Source: Candidatus Salinicoccus stercoripullorum (GTDB lineage Bacteria > Bacillota > Bacilli > Staphylococcales > Salinicoccaceae). From it: a DNA stretch of 64,000 bases. The DNA lies in the NCBI GenBank assembly GCA_019113295.1, contig DXHR01000034.1, forward strand, positions 1 through 64,000, in the 5' to 3' direction. Within the stretch, counting starts at the first letter, position 1; every line of letters starts with the position of its first letter. The position numbers were made by a program, and so were the translations under genes. Below are positions 26,434 to 34,610 of this stretch, piece after piece. Under the pieces are notes generated by a model. That model was given only the letters and a program-made list of their open reading frames with translations. It had not been told where the DNA came from and made no database searches.

Positions 26434-26480
26434 GAATGATCGCCGCCAGCAAAGTGCTGCCGGCGGTCATTCATTTTTGC
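26434..26480 (+). terminator. Terminator in the intergenic gap after the P450 gene
   Basis: GAATGATCGCCGCCAGC pairs with GCTGCCGGCGGTCATTC (one mismatch) around AAAGT, followed by ATTTTTG. The rest of the gap 26323-26592 holds nothing else recognised apart from a possible TTGCAT/TAAAAT promoter near 26480-26510. Confidence 0.8.
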
Positions 26481-26592
26481 ATGGGGAACAATATTGTTAT
26501 AAAATGTTAAAATAGATGTATGTCATTAATTTTCCAGTCCGTTTCCTGACTGGTTGTTTTATATACAGGAAGCTTCATGAGGAGGAGACAAA

Positions 26593-27837
26593 TTGATCAT
26601 AGCGATCATAATTCTATTCTTCACTTCTTTCTTCTTTTCGGGAAGTGAAACTGCCCTGACGGCAGTCAATACGGTGAAACTACGCACCAAGGCGGATAAT
26701 GGTGATACAAGTGCCAGAAAATTACTGGATCTCACTTCAAAACCGAGTGAATTCATAACGACAATACTGATCGGTAATAATATAGCGAACATACTGCTTC
26801 CGACTCTCGTGACCGCAATGGCCATTGATTACGGCATCAGTGTTGCGGTCGCTTCCGCTTCGCTGACGATTTCCATCATCGTCCTGGCGGAAGTGATACC
26901 GAAATCAGTGGCAGCGGCATTCCCGGAGCGGACAGCGCTCACAGTGCGTCCTGTAATTTCATTTTTTGTGGTCATCTTCAAGCCCGTTACAGTCGTGCTG
27001 AACTGGCTGACGGATACGATTACCAGGATACTCTCCAAAGGGGAAATCGAGAAAGCTTCGGTTTCAAAGGATGAGCTGAGGACGATTGTGGACATTGCCG
27101 ATTCCGAAGGTGTATTTGCGAAGCATGAATCATACAGGATACGCGGTGTGCTCGATTTCCGTGAACTGAACGTCAAAGATGTACTGACGACTCCCCGAAC
27201 GGAGATAGAAGCTCTTTCAAAGAAAGCCGGATATGAGGAAGTCCGTGACTTCGTCATTGATCATATGTACACCCGCTACCCGGTATACGATAAAGATATG
27301 GATGACATCATCGGCGTTTTCCATTCGAAGTATCTCCTGCAGTGGTCTACCGACCCGGAAAAACCGCTGATGGACTACTGTGATAATGACCCGATCATCA
27401 TCCACGAGTTCCAGTCTGTGGAGTATGTTCTGAGAAAAATGACGAAAGAACGCCGTCATATGTCCATCGTCATAGATGAATTCGGCGGCACAGAAGGTAT
27501 TCTGACCCATGAAGATATTATCGAGGCGATGCTCGGATTCGAGATAGAAGATGAAACGGATCTGAGGAATGATTCCCTTGTCGAATCGATGACGGAAGTG
27601 GAAATCGTCTGTGACGGCAAGATTACACTGCACAGACTGAATTCAATTTTCCGTACCGACATTCCGGAGGAGGAGGATACACTTTCAGGCTACCTGTTCA
27701 AGGAATTCAATGATTTCCCTGAAGCAGGGGATATCCTGACAGAAGAGGGCCTTGTATTCAAAGTGGTCGAAATGGAAGATCGGATGATCCGTAAAGTCCA
27801 TATCAGAAAGACAGACGAGGAAGAAGGAAAAGAATAG
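26593..27837 (+). CDS. CNNM-CBS-CorC/HlyC-domain protein (MpfA-like Mg2+ transporter)
   Basis: The 414-residue membrane protein has an N-terminal DUF21/CNNM region (about 1-180, opening in IIAIIILFFTSFFFSGSETA, later IGNNIANILLPTL), a pair of CBS domains (about 200-325, VKDVLTTPRTEIEAL and HMSIVIDEFGGTEGILTHED) and a C-terminal CorC_HlyC domain. The staphylococcal homolog MpfA is implicated in magnesium efflux; older annotations say 'hemolysin'. The start is TTG 26593 with GGAGGAGAC upstream. It sits alone between terminators, convergent with cadA. Confidence 0.85.
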   Translation: MIIAIIILFFTSFFFSGSETALTAVNTVKLRTKADNGDTSARKLLDLTSKPSEFITTILIGNNIANILLPTLVTAMAIDYGISVAVASASLTISIIVLAEVIPKSVAAAFPERTALTVRPVISFFVVIFKPVTVVLNWLTDTITRILSKGEIEKASVSKDELRTIVDIADSEGVFAKHESYRIRGVLDFRELNVKDVLTTPRTEIEALSKKAGYEEVRDFVIDHMYTRYPVYDKDMDDIIGVFHSKYLLQWSTDPEKPLMDYCDNDPIIIHEFQSVEYVLRKMTKERRHMSIVIDEFGGTEGILTHEDIIEAMLGFEIEDETDLRNDSLVESMTEVEIVCDGKITLHRLNSIFRTDIPEEEDTLSGYLFKEFNDFPEAGDILTEEGLVFKVVEMEDRMIRKVHIRKTDEEEGKE

Positions 27838-27847
27838 TGTGTAACTG

Positions 27848-27895
27848 AAAAGCACAGGGACAGTCATCCTTTCGGAAACGGTCCCTGTGCTTTTT
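27848..27895. terminator. Bidirectional terminator
   Basis: AAAAGCACAGGGAC pairs with GTCCCTGTGCTTTT between the convergent CNNM and cadA genes. Confidence 0.92.
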
Positions 27896-27902
27896 CGGTC
27901 GG

Positions 27903-29972
27903 TCATTCTTTTATTCTGAGCAGTCTCATGCCGTTCAATGCCACAATCAGCGTTGCCCCGATGTCCGACAGTATCGCAATCCATAAAGTCAGCCAGCCGG
28001 GAATGACGAGCAGCAGCGCAATCAGTTTGATGACCAGTGAGAATGTGATGTTGGCTTTGATGATCCGGAGTGTCCGTCTGCTTAAGCCTACTGTGAACGG
28101 CAGCTGTCTGATGTCATTGCCCATCAGTGCAGCATCAGCAGTTTCAAGGGCTGTATCCGTGCCTTTGCCCATGGCGATGCCTATGTCTGCAGTGGCAAGA
28201 GCGGGCGCGTCATTAATGCCGTCGCCAACCATAGCCACCTTATTCTCCGCTTTCATTGTTTTGACGGCATCAAGTTTATCTTCAGGCATGAGTTCGGCAA
28301 ACACTTCGTCAATGCCGAGTGATTTTGCGATTGCTCCTGCCGTCTTCTGATTGTCTCCTGTGAGCATTGCTGTCTTTATGCCCATATTGTGGAGCTTTTC
28401 AACAGCTTCTCTACTGGAATCCCTCAGCTGGTCCATCACTGCAAACAGACCGATTACGCGGCCGTCTTCTTTCATTACCATGACGGTTTTTCCTTCCGCC
28501 TGGTAAAATGCGGCATCTTCAAAATTTTCCGGTTTGCCTATCGTATATGTTCTGTCATCAACGCACCCGATGAGGCCCGTACCAGTCTCAGACTTGAAAT
28601 CCTCAATGTGGAGGGCGGTATGATCAATATTTTTCGAGTCCGCGTATTCCAATATTGAAGAGGCGAGAGGGTGGCCGGATCTTGATTCCAGGGCGGCGGC
28701 GATGGAGAGGACGGATTCCTCTTTTTCATCGTCGTATGTCACGAAATCTGTGACATGAGGTTGTCCTTCTGTCAGGGTGCCTGTCTTATCAAATGCGATT
28801 GTCCTGCTCTGCCCGATTTTTTCAAGGTAGACGCCCCCTTTGATGAGGACGCCTTTGTTCGCAGCATTTCCGATTGCTGAAACAATGGCGATCGGAGTCG
28901 ATATGACAAGGGCGCACGGACAGCCCACGACAAGCACCGCAAGACCCTGGTAGACCCAGCCATCCCACCGGGCCCCGAAGAACAGGGGAGGGATGACTGC
29001 CACAAGCAGAGCGGCGGCCATGATGGCAGGGGTGTAGTATTTTGCGAACTGGTCCACAAAATGCTGTGCAGGCGCGCGTTTCCCCTGTGCTTCTTCGACA
29101 AGCCGGATGATTTTTGAGAGCGTGGTATCCTCATTGTGTTTCGTGACTTCGACTTCCAGATAGCCGGAACCGTTCAGTGTGCCTGCAAAGACTTCATCCC
29201 CTGTAAGTTTCGCAACAGGCAGTGATTCACCAGTAATGGCTGCCTGATTGATATCGGTGGAACCGTATCTGATAATCCCGTCCATGGAAAGTTTGTCGCC
29301 GGGTTTTATGACCATCATGTCCCCGATTTCCACTTCTTCTACAGGAACGGTCTTTGTGCCCGAAGTTGTTTTGATGACTGCCGTGCCGGGCGCGATATTC
29401 ATCAATGACTGGATGGATTCCCGCGCTTTTTCCATTGAATACTTTTCAAGCGATTCACTCACGGCGAATAAAACGACAACGACTGCAGCCTCCGGCCATT
29501 CTCCGATCAGAGAAGCACCGATGACAGCGATGGTCATCAGCGTTTTCATGTCAAAGCGGAGTTTTGTAAGATTGGTGATGCCGGTCAGGAACATGCGGTG
29601 CCCGCCGATGAGGATTGACGCGAGGAACAGACCTGTCGCAGTCCATGTCTGTCCGCCCCCTGCGATGACCAGGGAAAAGCCTGCCAGCATGAAGACCGCA
29701 GAGATCAATACTTCCCGGTGTTTCTTTAAAAACGAAGTCTTTTCAGGCTCAGGCCGATTCTTATCAACGACTTTGAGGTTTTCAAAAGCCCCTGCCTTTT
29801 CTATCTGCTGCACACTGGCATCCCCCGTGATTGTTATCTGTGAAGCGCCGAAGTTGACCGCCGCATCCTCGACACTGCTGATGTCTTTTACATTCTTTTC
29901 GAATGTTTTGGCACAGTTGGCACAGGAGAAACCATCAATCCTGTATGTCTTCTCTTCAATTCCCATTTCCAT
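27903..29972 (-). CDS. cadA: Cadmium/zinc-exporting P-type ATPase
   Basis: The 689-residue P1B-type ATPase expels Cd2+, Zn2+ or Pb2+ from the cytosol. The N-terminal HMA domain has Cys17 and Cys20 (GFSCANCA). The transmembrane metal site is Cys351-Pro-Cys353, the phosphorylation loop is DKTGTLTEG at Asp395, and GDGINDAPALA is in the hinge. The actuator motif ITGES is at about 247-250. The length is typical of single-HMA CadA proteins. It overlaps cadC by 17 bases and has AGGAGG before its ATG, so it is translated in the cadC operon and controlled by CadC. Confidence 0.93.
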   Translation of the reverse strand: MEMGIEEKTYRIDGFSCANCAKTFEKNVKDISSVEDAAVNFGASQITITGDASVQQIEKAGAFENLKVVDKNRPEPEKTSFLKKHREVLISAVFMLAGFSLVIAGGGQTWTATGLFLASILIGGHRMFLTGITNLTKLRFDMKTLMTIAVIGASLIGEWPEAAVVVVLFAVSESLEKYSMEKARESIQSLMNIAPGTAVIKTTSGTKTVPVEEVEIGDMMVIKPGDKLSMDGIIRYGSTDINQAAITGESLPVAKLTGDEVFAGTLNGSGYLEVEVTKHNEDTTLSKIIRLVEEAQGKRAPAQHFVDQFAKYYTPAIMAAALLVAVIPPLFFGARWDGWVYQGLAVLVVGCPCALVISTPIAIVSAIGNAANKGVLIKGGVYLEKIGQSRTIAFDKTGTLTEGQPHVTDFVTYDDEKEESVLSIAAALESRSGHPLASSILEYADSKNIDHTALHIEDFKSETGTGLIGCVDDRTYTIGKPENFEDAAFYQAEGKTVMVMKEDGRVIGLFAVMDQLRDSSREAVEKLHNMGIKTAMLTGDNQKTAGAIAKSLGIDEVFAELMPEDKLDAVKTMKAENKVAMVGDGINDAPALATADIGIAMGKGTDTALETADAALMGNDIRQLPFTVGLSRRTLRIIKANITFSLVIKLIALLLVIPGWLTLWIAILSDIGATLIVALNGMRLLRIKE

Positions 29973-30330
29973 TCAGCTCCTCCTGGTGTATGAAAGCCAT
30001 ATCCACAATCTGTTTAATGTGGCCGTCATCCAGGGAGTAGTAGACCATCTTTCCCATTTTCCTGGATTTTGTTACCCCCTGCCTGCTGAGGCTCCTCAGA
30101 TGATGGGAGGCGGATGCGGTGCTCACTCCCATTATGTTGGCGAGGTCGCAGACGCACAGCTCATCTTCTATACTCAAAGCCCGGACGATGCGGGCCCGGT
30201 TTGCATCGCCGAGCGCCTTGAATATGGCTGCAACATTGGCTGCGGCATCGGCATCTATGAATTCCCTGGCATGATTCACTTTTTCTGTATCGACACTTTC
30301 CACTTCACATGTGTGTTTTGTCTCCGTCAT
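29956..30330 (-). CDS. cadC: ArsR/SmtB-family metal-responsive repressor CadC
   Basis: The 124-residue winged-helix repressor releases DNA on binding Cd2+, Pb2+ or Zn2+. The metal-site cysteines of CadC are all present: Cys8 in the N-terminal arm and Cys59/Cys61 in ELCVCDLA. The alpha-5 site DDGHIKQIVDMAFIHQEE is also seen, and the recognition helix is TASASHHLRSL. ATG 30330 is preferred to 30348 because GAGGTG is properly spaced and the N-terminus then matches known CadC. It is first in the cadC-cadA operon. Confidence 0.93.
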   Translation of the reverse strand: MTETKHTCEVESVDTEKVNHAREFIDADAAANVAAIFKALGDANRARIVRALSIEDELCVCDLANIMGVSTASASHHLRSLSRQGVTKSRKMGKMVYYSLDDGHIKQIVDMAFIHQEELNGNGN

Positions 30331-30342
30331 CAGATACACCTC

Positions 30343-30362
30343 ATTCAAATATATATTTGAAT
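30343..30362. promoter_or_regulatory. CadC operator
   Basis: ATTCAAATATATATTTGAAT is a perfect 20-bp palindrome just upstream of cadC, almost identical to the known cad operator core TCAAATA-n-TATTTGA. It lies downstream of the probable -10 box (TATACA on the minus strand). Confidence 0.85.
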
Positions 30363-30390
30363 GTCATTGTATAATAAAAATCTGGATCAA

Positions 30391-30406
30391 TCAAACGAAC
30401 GTTTGA
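30391..30406. promoter_or_regulatory. Second CadC-like dyad
   Basis: TCAAACGAACGTTTGA has perfect six-base arms of the same TCAAA/TTTGA type, 46 bp from the first operator. It overlaps the probable -35 region of cadC and lies 55 bases upstream of the divergent oxidoreductase gene. Confidence 0.55.
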
Positions 30407-30461
30407 ATGATTTTTGTGGTAGTATGGATTATGAAAATCCGCAGAAGAGGGGAGCAGGGAT

Positions 30462-31445
30462 ATGAAAATAGCAACGATCGGTACAGGGTTCATAGTCGAA
30501 CGCTTTTTGGATGCAGTGCGGCAGGTGGAAGGTGCGGAATGCTACGGTGTTTATTCGCGGACAGAGGAAAAGGCCCGTCTGCTTGCGGATGAATTCCAGA
30601 TAGGCATGACTTTTACGGATATGGATGGAATGATGGAGGACGGGAACTATGATACGGTCTATGTGGCTTCGCCGAACAGTCTGCATTACGATTACGTGAA
30701 GCGGGCGCTTGAGAACGGCAAGCATGTCATCTGTGAGAAGCCCTTCACATCGACGCTCAGGGAATTGGAGGAACTGATCGCCCTGAGCAAGAAGAAGGGA
30801 TTGTTTCTCTTTGAGGCGATTACGACCATCCATCTTCCCCATTTCAAAGTGGTAAGGGAGAACCTGGGGAGAATCGGCGTGCTCAAAGTCGCCCAGTCGA
30901 ACTACTCACAATATTCCAGCCGCTATGACAGGCTGAAGGCGGGGGAGACGCCGAACGTTTTCAACCTGGAATTTTCAGGCGGAGCGCTTTCCGATCTCAA
31001 TATTTACAATCTCCACTTCATGATCGGTCTGTTCGGCGGACCGGAGGAAATCTCCTATGTGCCGAACAAACATGGGAATGGTGTCGATACATCGGGTGTC
31101 AGCGTGCTGGACTATGACGGCTTTTTCGCCACATGCGTCGGCTCCAAGGATACTGCATCTGAAAACTTCGTGCTGCTGCAGGGCGATGAAGGTTATATCC
31201 ATGTCAGAGGAGCGGCCAATACGATAGACAGAGTCAAAATCCATGCGGATGGTGAAACCGAGATCATTGATCTTGGGCAAAATCCGAACAATATGGTTGC
31301 GGAGCTTGAAGCATTCGTGGAGATTTTTGAAGCCGGGGACAGCAATCAGGCATTGAAGCTGCTCGATCATTCAGCGACAGTGATGAAATTCCTGGAAGCC
31401 GCCCGTAAGAGTGCAGGAATCCTGTATCCTGCAGATGAAAAATGA
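30462..31445 (+). CDS. Gfo/Idh/MocA-family oxidoreductase
   Basis: The 327-residue NAD(P)-dependent dehydrogenase has an N-terminal Rossmann domain (IATIGTGFIVERFLDA) with the family signature CEKPFTSTLRELEELI (Lys of the EKP motif at about residue 95), and a C-terminal alpha/beta domain (LSDLNIYNLHFMIGLFGGPE). Members act on sugars, inositols or cyclic polyols; the substrate is unknown here. It is transcribed divergently from cadC, and a CadC-like dyad lies in its upstream region, so metal-linked control is possible but unproven. A bidirectional terminator follows. Confidence 0.85.
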   Translation: MKIATIGTGFIVERFLDAVRQVEGAECYGVYSRTEEKARLLADEFQIGMTFTDMDGMMEDGNYDTVYVASPNSLHYDYVKRALENGKHVICEKPFTSTLRELEELIALSKKKGLFLFEAITTIHLPHFKVVRENLGRIGVLKVAQSNYSQYSSRYDRLKAGETPNVFNLEFSGGALSDLNIYNLHFMIGLFGGPEEISYVPNKHGNGVDTSGVSVLDYDGFFATCVGSKDTASENFVLLQGDEGYIHVRGAANTIDRVKIHADGETEIIDLGQNPNNMVAELEAFVEIFEAGDSNQALKLLDHSATVMKFLEAARKSAGILYPADEK

Positions 31446-31450
31446 CAGAA

Positions 31451-31485
31451 AGAAGGCAGTTCCCATCCGGGGACTGCCTTCTTTT
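31451..31485. terminator. Bidirectional terminator
   Basis: AGAAGGCAGTTCCC pairs with GGGGACTGCCTTCT around a short loop, between the convergent oxidoreductase and aldo-keto reductase genes. Confidence 0.9.
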
Positions 31486-32422
31486 ACGGGATTACATGCC
31501 CCGCGGCTTTATAGATGCTGTACCATTCCTCTTTTGAAAGGCTCACATCATCGGCTTTCGCAATTTCTTTGAGACGCGCGGTGTTTGTCGTACCGATGAT
31601 GGTCTGCATGCCGGCCGGATGCCGCAGTATCCAGGCTACCGCCGCCGCACTTTTAGAGATGCCATGAGCTTCGCCGATCGTTTCCAGCTTTTCATTGAGA
31701 ACCTTATATTTCGGATCGTCAGGGAAGATGCCGTCAAAATAGCCGTAATGGAACGGGGACCATGCCTGCAGAGTGACATCATTGAGACGCACATAATCCA
31801 GGAGACCGCCGTCCCGGTCGGCTGCCCCCGCGAATGGTGTGTTGGCCTGCAGTCCGCTGCTGATGATTTTCGGCTCTGCCGGACCGAACTGCATCTGGTT
31901 TGTGATCAGCTTCTGATTGGTGTATCTCTGTACATAGTCGAACTGCACGGCGTTGAAATTGCTCAGGCCGAAGTGCCTTACCTTTCCCGACTGTTCCAGC
32001 CGGTCGAATGCTTCCGCAATTTCTCCGGTGTCCATCAGGGTGTCCGGTCTGTGGAGCATGAGCAGGTCGAGGTAATCGGTGCCGAGGCGCTGGAGGATGG
32101 CATCGACGGAATAGATGATATGTTCTTTGGACAGGTCATAGTATTCAATGTCCTCTCCCGCAGTATGGCCGTACCTTATGCCGCATTTGCTCTGAAGGAT
32201 GATGTCCTCACGCCGTAGTTCATCCTTCAGGATTTTACCGAATTTCGTTTCGCATTCTCCCTTTCCGTAAATATCCGCATGGTCGAAATTGTTGATGCCA
32301 AGTCCCAAAGCTGTATTCAGATGCTTTGACAGCGAAGCATCGTCCATCTGGGAGATGCGCATGCATCCCAGGACAATACGGGACGCTGAAAGTTCCGAAC
32401 CGCCTAAATTTATCTGTTTCAT
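31484..32422 (-). CDS. Aldo/keto reductase (YdhF-like)
   Basis: The 312-residue NADPH-dependent (beta/alpha)8-barrel reductase shows the catalytic tetrad: Asp/Tyr in NNFDHADIYGKGECE, Lys in ILQSKCG and His in LLMLHRPD. The nucleotide-binding C-terminal region is AWILRHPAGMQTIIGTTN. Substrate unknown; this subfamily reduces small aldehydes and ketones. ATG 32422 (MKQINLGG) is preferred because GAGGTGAT is well spaced; an upstream extension lacks a ribosome site and homology. Confidence 0.9.
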   Translation of the reverse strand: MKQINLGGSELSASRIVLGCMRISQMDDASLSKHLNTALGLGINNFDHADIYGKGECETKFGKILKDELRREDIILQSKCGIRYGHTAGEDIEYYDLSKEHIIYSVDAILQRLGTDYLDLLMLHRPDTLMDTGEIAEAFDRLEQSGKVRHFGLSNFNAVQFDYVQRYTNQKLITNQMQFGPAEPKIISSGLQANTPFAGAADRDGGLLDYVRLNDVTLQAWSPFHYGYFDGIFPDDPKYKVLNEKLETIGEAHGISKSAAAVAWILRHPAGMQTIIGTTNTARLKEIAKADDVSLSKEEWYSIYKAAGHVIP

Positions 32423-32557
32423 CAATATCACCTCAAATATGATGATACCATAATGCATGTCCACTGTAGTATTGCTGAAAGAGGGGGGGACGATTGATAA
32501 TTGTTTCAAGATGCACCACTTTGTCTTATAATGAATATAAAAACCAGAGGTAGCAAT

Positions 32558-33406
32558 ATGAAATATTCACACATCATACTGGGATTTCTGATCGCTTTGT
32601 TCCGCTTTCTGTACAAGGAGGACAAGGACATCGTCACGACACGCTATGTGTACCGGTCAGACAGGGTTCCCTATGCCTTTGACGGCTACAGGATCGTCCA
32701 GGTGTCCGATTTCCATAATGCAAGGTTCGGCAGGCGTTCCAGAAATCTTCTCTCGAAAATAAAAGAAGCGGACGGTGACGTGATTTTCGTCACTGGTGAT
32801 ATCATCGACCGTCGTACGCCTTACTTGAAAAGGTCGCTCCGGTTCATCGATCAGCTGACTGAAATACTGCCGACGTATTATGTGACGGGCAACCATGAAG
32901 CCCACTATAAACACTTCGGAAAGCTGGAATGTGCGATTGAGCAGTCGGATATGAAGAATATCAGCCGGACGAGTGACAGACTGTATATCGGTAATGAATA
33001 CATTCATCTGCTGGGGCTCGAGGACCTCTGGTTTTACGGTGGTGAAGAGGATCCGATGACCATGGACAGGTTTGAGATGTCACTCAGGGAGAGGCTGCAG
33101 GACAAGGATGACAGGCTGACCCTGCTGATGGCGCACAGACCGGATCAGATTGGCCTGTACAGCAGGTTTCCGATTGATCTTGTGTTCACCGGTCATGCAC
33201 ACGGGGGGCAGATCAGACTGCCCTTTGTCAAAGGGCTCTACGCACCGCACCAGGGGATACTGCCAAAATATACGGAAGGGGTCCATACGAAAAACGGTAC
33301 GAGTGTCGTGATCAGCAGGGGGCTCGGCAACAGCAGGTTCCCGTTCAGGGTGTTCAACCACCCTGAAATCGTCATAGTGGATCTCGAGCGCGAAGTGCAT
33401 TCATAG
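32558..33406 (+). CDS. Metallophosphoesterase (YkuE-like)
   Basis: The protein has about 282 residues with a short N-terminal hydrophobic anchor (YSHIILGFLIALFRFLY) and a calcineurin-like phosphoesterase domain: QVSDFHNARFG, IFVTGDIIDRR, VTGNHEAHY, LLMAHRPD and FTGHAHGGQIR give the dinuclear metal ligands in the standard order. Homologs (YkuE, LpxH-like) hydrolyse phosphodiesters or lipid phosphates at the membrane. Start ATG 32558, with AGAGGT upstream. It is divergent from the aldo/keto reductase and convergent with the racemase gene. Confidence 0.88.
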   Translation: MKYSHIILGFLIALFRFLYKEDKDIVTTRYVYRSDRVPYAFDGYRIVQVSDFHNARFGRRSRNLLSKIKEADGDVIFVTGDIIDRRTPYLKRSLRFIDQLTEILPTYYVTGNHEAHYKHFGKLECAIEQSDMKNISRTSDRLYIGNEYIHLLGLEDLWFYGGEEDPMTMDRFEMSLRERLQDKDDRLTLLMAHRPDQIGLYSRFPIDLVFTGHAHGGQIRLPFVKGLYAPHQGILPKYTEGVHTKNGTSVVISRGLGNSRFPFRVFNHPEIVIVDLEREVHS

Positions 33407-33410
33407 AAGG

Positions 33411-33458
33411 AAAAACAGTACACCGGGACGATGCCATCGTCCCGGTGTACTGTTTTTT
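33411..33458. terminator. Bidirectional terminator
   Basis: AAAAACAGTACACCGGGACGA pairs with its complement around TGCCA, giving a perfect stem of about 20 bp between convergent genes. Confidence 0.94.
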
Positions 33459-34596
33459 AATCGTAGAATATCATATCAGGTGTGTCTTCTTTTGTGATGG
33501 TTTCAGTTTTCTTCAAATACTGTTCCATCTTGCCGAAATCGACTTCTGCGCCGATTCCAGGCTTATGGCTGACTTCGACGACACCATTTTCTGCAGTCAC
33601 TTCCGGCGTAATGATGTCCTCATACCAGTATCTGCTGGATGATGCGGTGTCCCCCGGCAGCGTGAAGTTGCTGAGGGTCGTGATGGCGATGTTGTGGAGA
33701 CGTCCGACACCTGCTTCCAGCATGCCGCCGCACCAGAGTGGAATATGGTGCTTTTTGGCGAGGTCATGGATTTTCTTCGACTGGGTCAGTCCGCCGACAC
33801 GTCCGACTTTCACGTTGATGATACGGCAGCTGCCGAGTTCGATCGCACCACTGGCAGCTTCATAGGAGTCGATGCTCTCATCCAGGCAGACGGGTGTTTT
33901 CAGCTGTCGCTGCAGCTTTGCATGATCGATGAGGTCGCCTGCTGCCAGCGGCTGTTCAATCATCATGAGCTTGAATTGATCGAGAGACTTGAGTGTGTCG
34001 ATGTCATCAAGTGTATAGGCGGAATTCGCATCGACCATAAGAGGGATATCCTTGAATTTCTTCCGTATTGTGCGAATCATTTCAACATCGCGGCCGGGTT
34101 TGATTTTGACCTTGATGCGCTTGTATCCTTCATCGACTTTTTCCGCAATCCGTTCAAGCAGCAGCTCGTCGGTTTCTTCGAGGCCGAGGGAGACTCCGAC
34201 ATCCACATTGTCCTTGACCCCGCCGAGGAGTTTTGACAGCGGCATATCGTGCTGTTTGGCGTAGAGATCCCATACCGCACCTTCGATGCCCGCTTTTGCC
34301 ATATTGTTGCGTTTGAACGGCTTGAACAGTTCCCACACATCGTCCGGATGCTTTATTTCATTCTGAAGAAGCAGCGGGGCGAAGTATTTTTTCATCGCAA
34401 TGAGGGAAGCGTCCATGAATTCCTCTGAATAGAGCGGATCCTCCCCGGCAACACATTCACCGAACCCTGAAAGTCCATTTTCATCAACAGCTTCAATGAT
34501 TGTGATGAAACGGTCCTGCTGAGTCCCGAAGCTGGTTGTGAAAGGGTGCTTCATATTCATCATGAGCTGATGGAGTTTTACCTCTTTAATATTCAT
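33457..34596 (-). CDS. Enolase-superfamily racemase (N-acyl/N-succinyl amino acid racemase or o-succinylbenzoate synthase)
   Basis: The 379-residue protein has a capping domain and a TIM barrel with the MenC/NSAR catalytic set: KIKVKIKPG-type lysines (here KRIKVKIKPG), metal ligands Asp in MVDANSAYT, Glu in MIEQPLA and Asp in CLDESIDS, and the second-base lysine in INVKVGRVGG. The same scaffold makes o-succinylbenzoate for menaquinone or racemises N-acyl amino acids. No other menaquinone gene is nearby. It shares an operon with a YfcC permease (14-base gap) and faces an M20 acyl hydrolase, so N-acyl amino acid racemisation is favoured. AAGGAGG overlaps the upstream stop. Confidence 0.82.
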   Translation of the reverse strand: MNIKEVKLHQLMMNMKHPFTTSFGTQQDRFITIIEAVDENGLSGFGECVAGEDPLYSEEFMDASLIAMKKYFAPLLLQNEIKHPDDVWELFKPFKRNNMAKAGIEGAVWDLYAKQHDMPLSKLLGGVKDNVDVGVSLGLEETDELLLERIAEKVDEGYKRIKVKIKPGRDVEMIRTIRKKFKDIPLMVDANSAYTLDDIDTLKSLDQFKLMMIEQPLAAGDLIDHAKLQRQLKTPVCLDESIDSYEAASGAIELGSCRIINVKVGRVGGLTQSKKIHDLAKKHHIPLWCGGMLEAGVGRLHNIAITTLSNFTLPGDTASSSRYWYEDIITPEVTAENGVVEVSHKPGIGAEVDFGKMEQYLKKTETITKEDTPDMIFYD

Positions 34597-34610
34597 AATT
34601 CATGTCCTCC

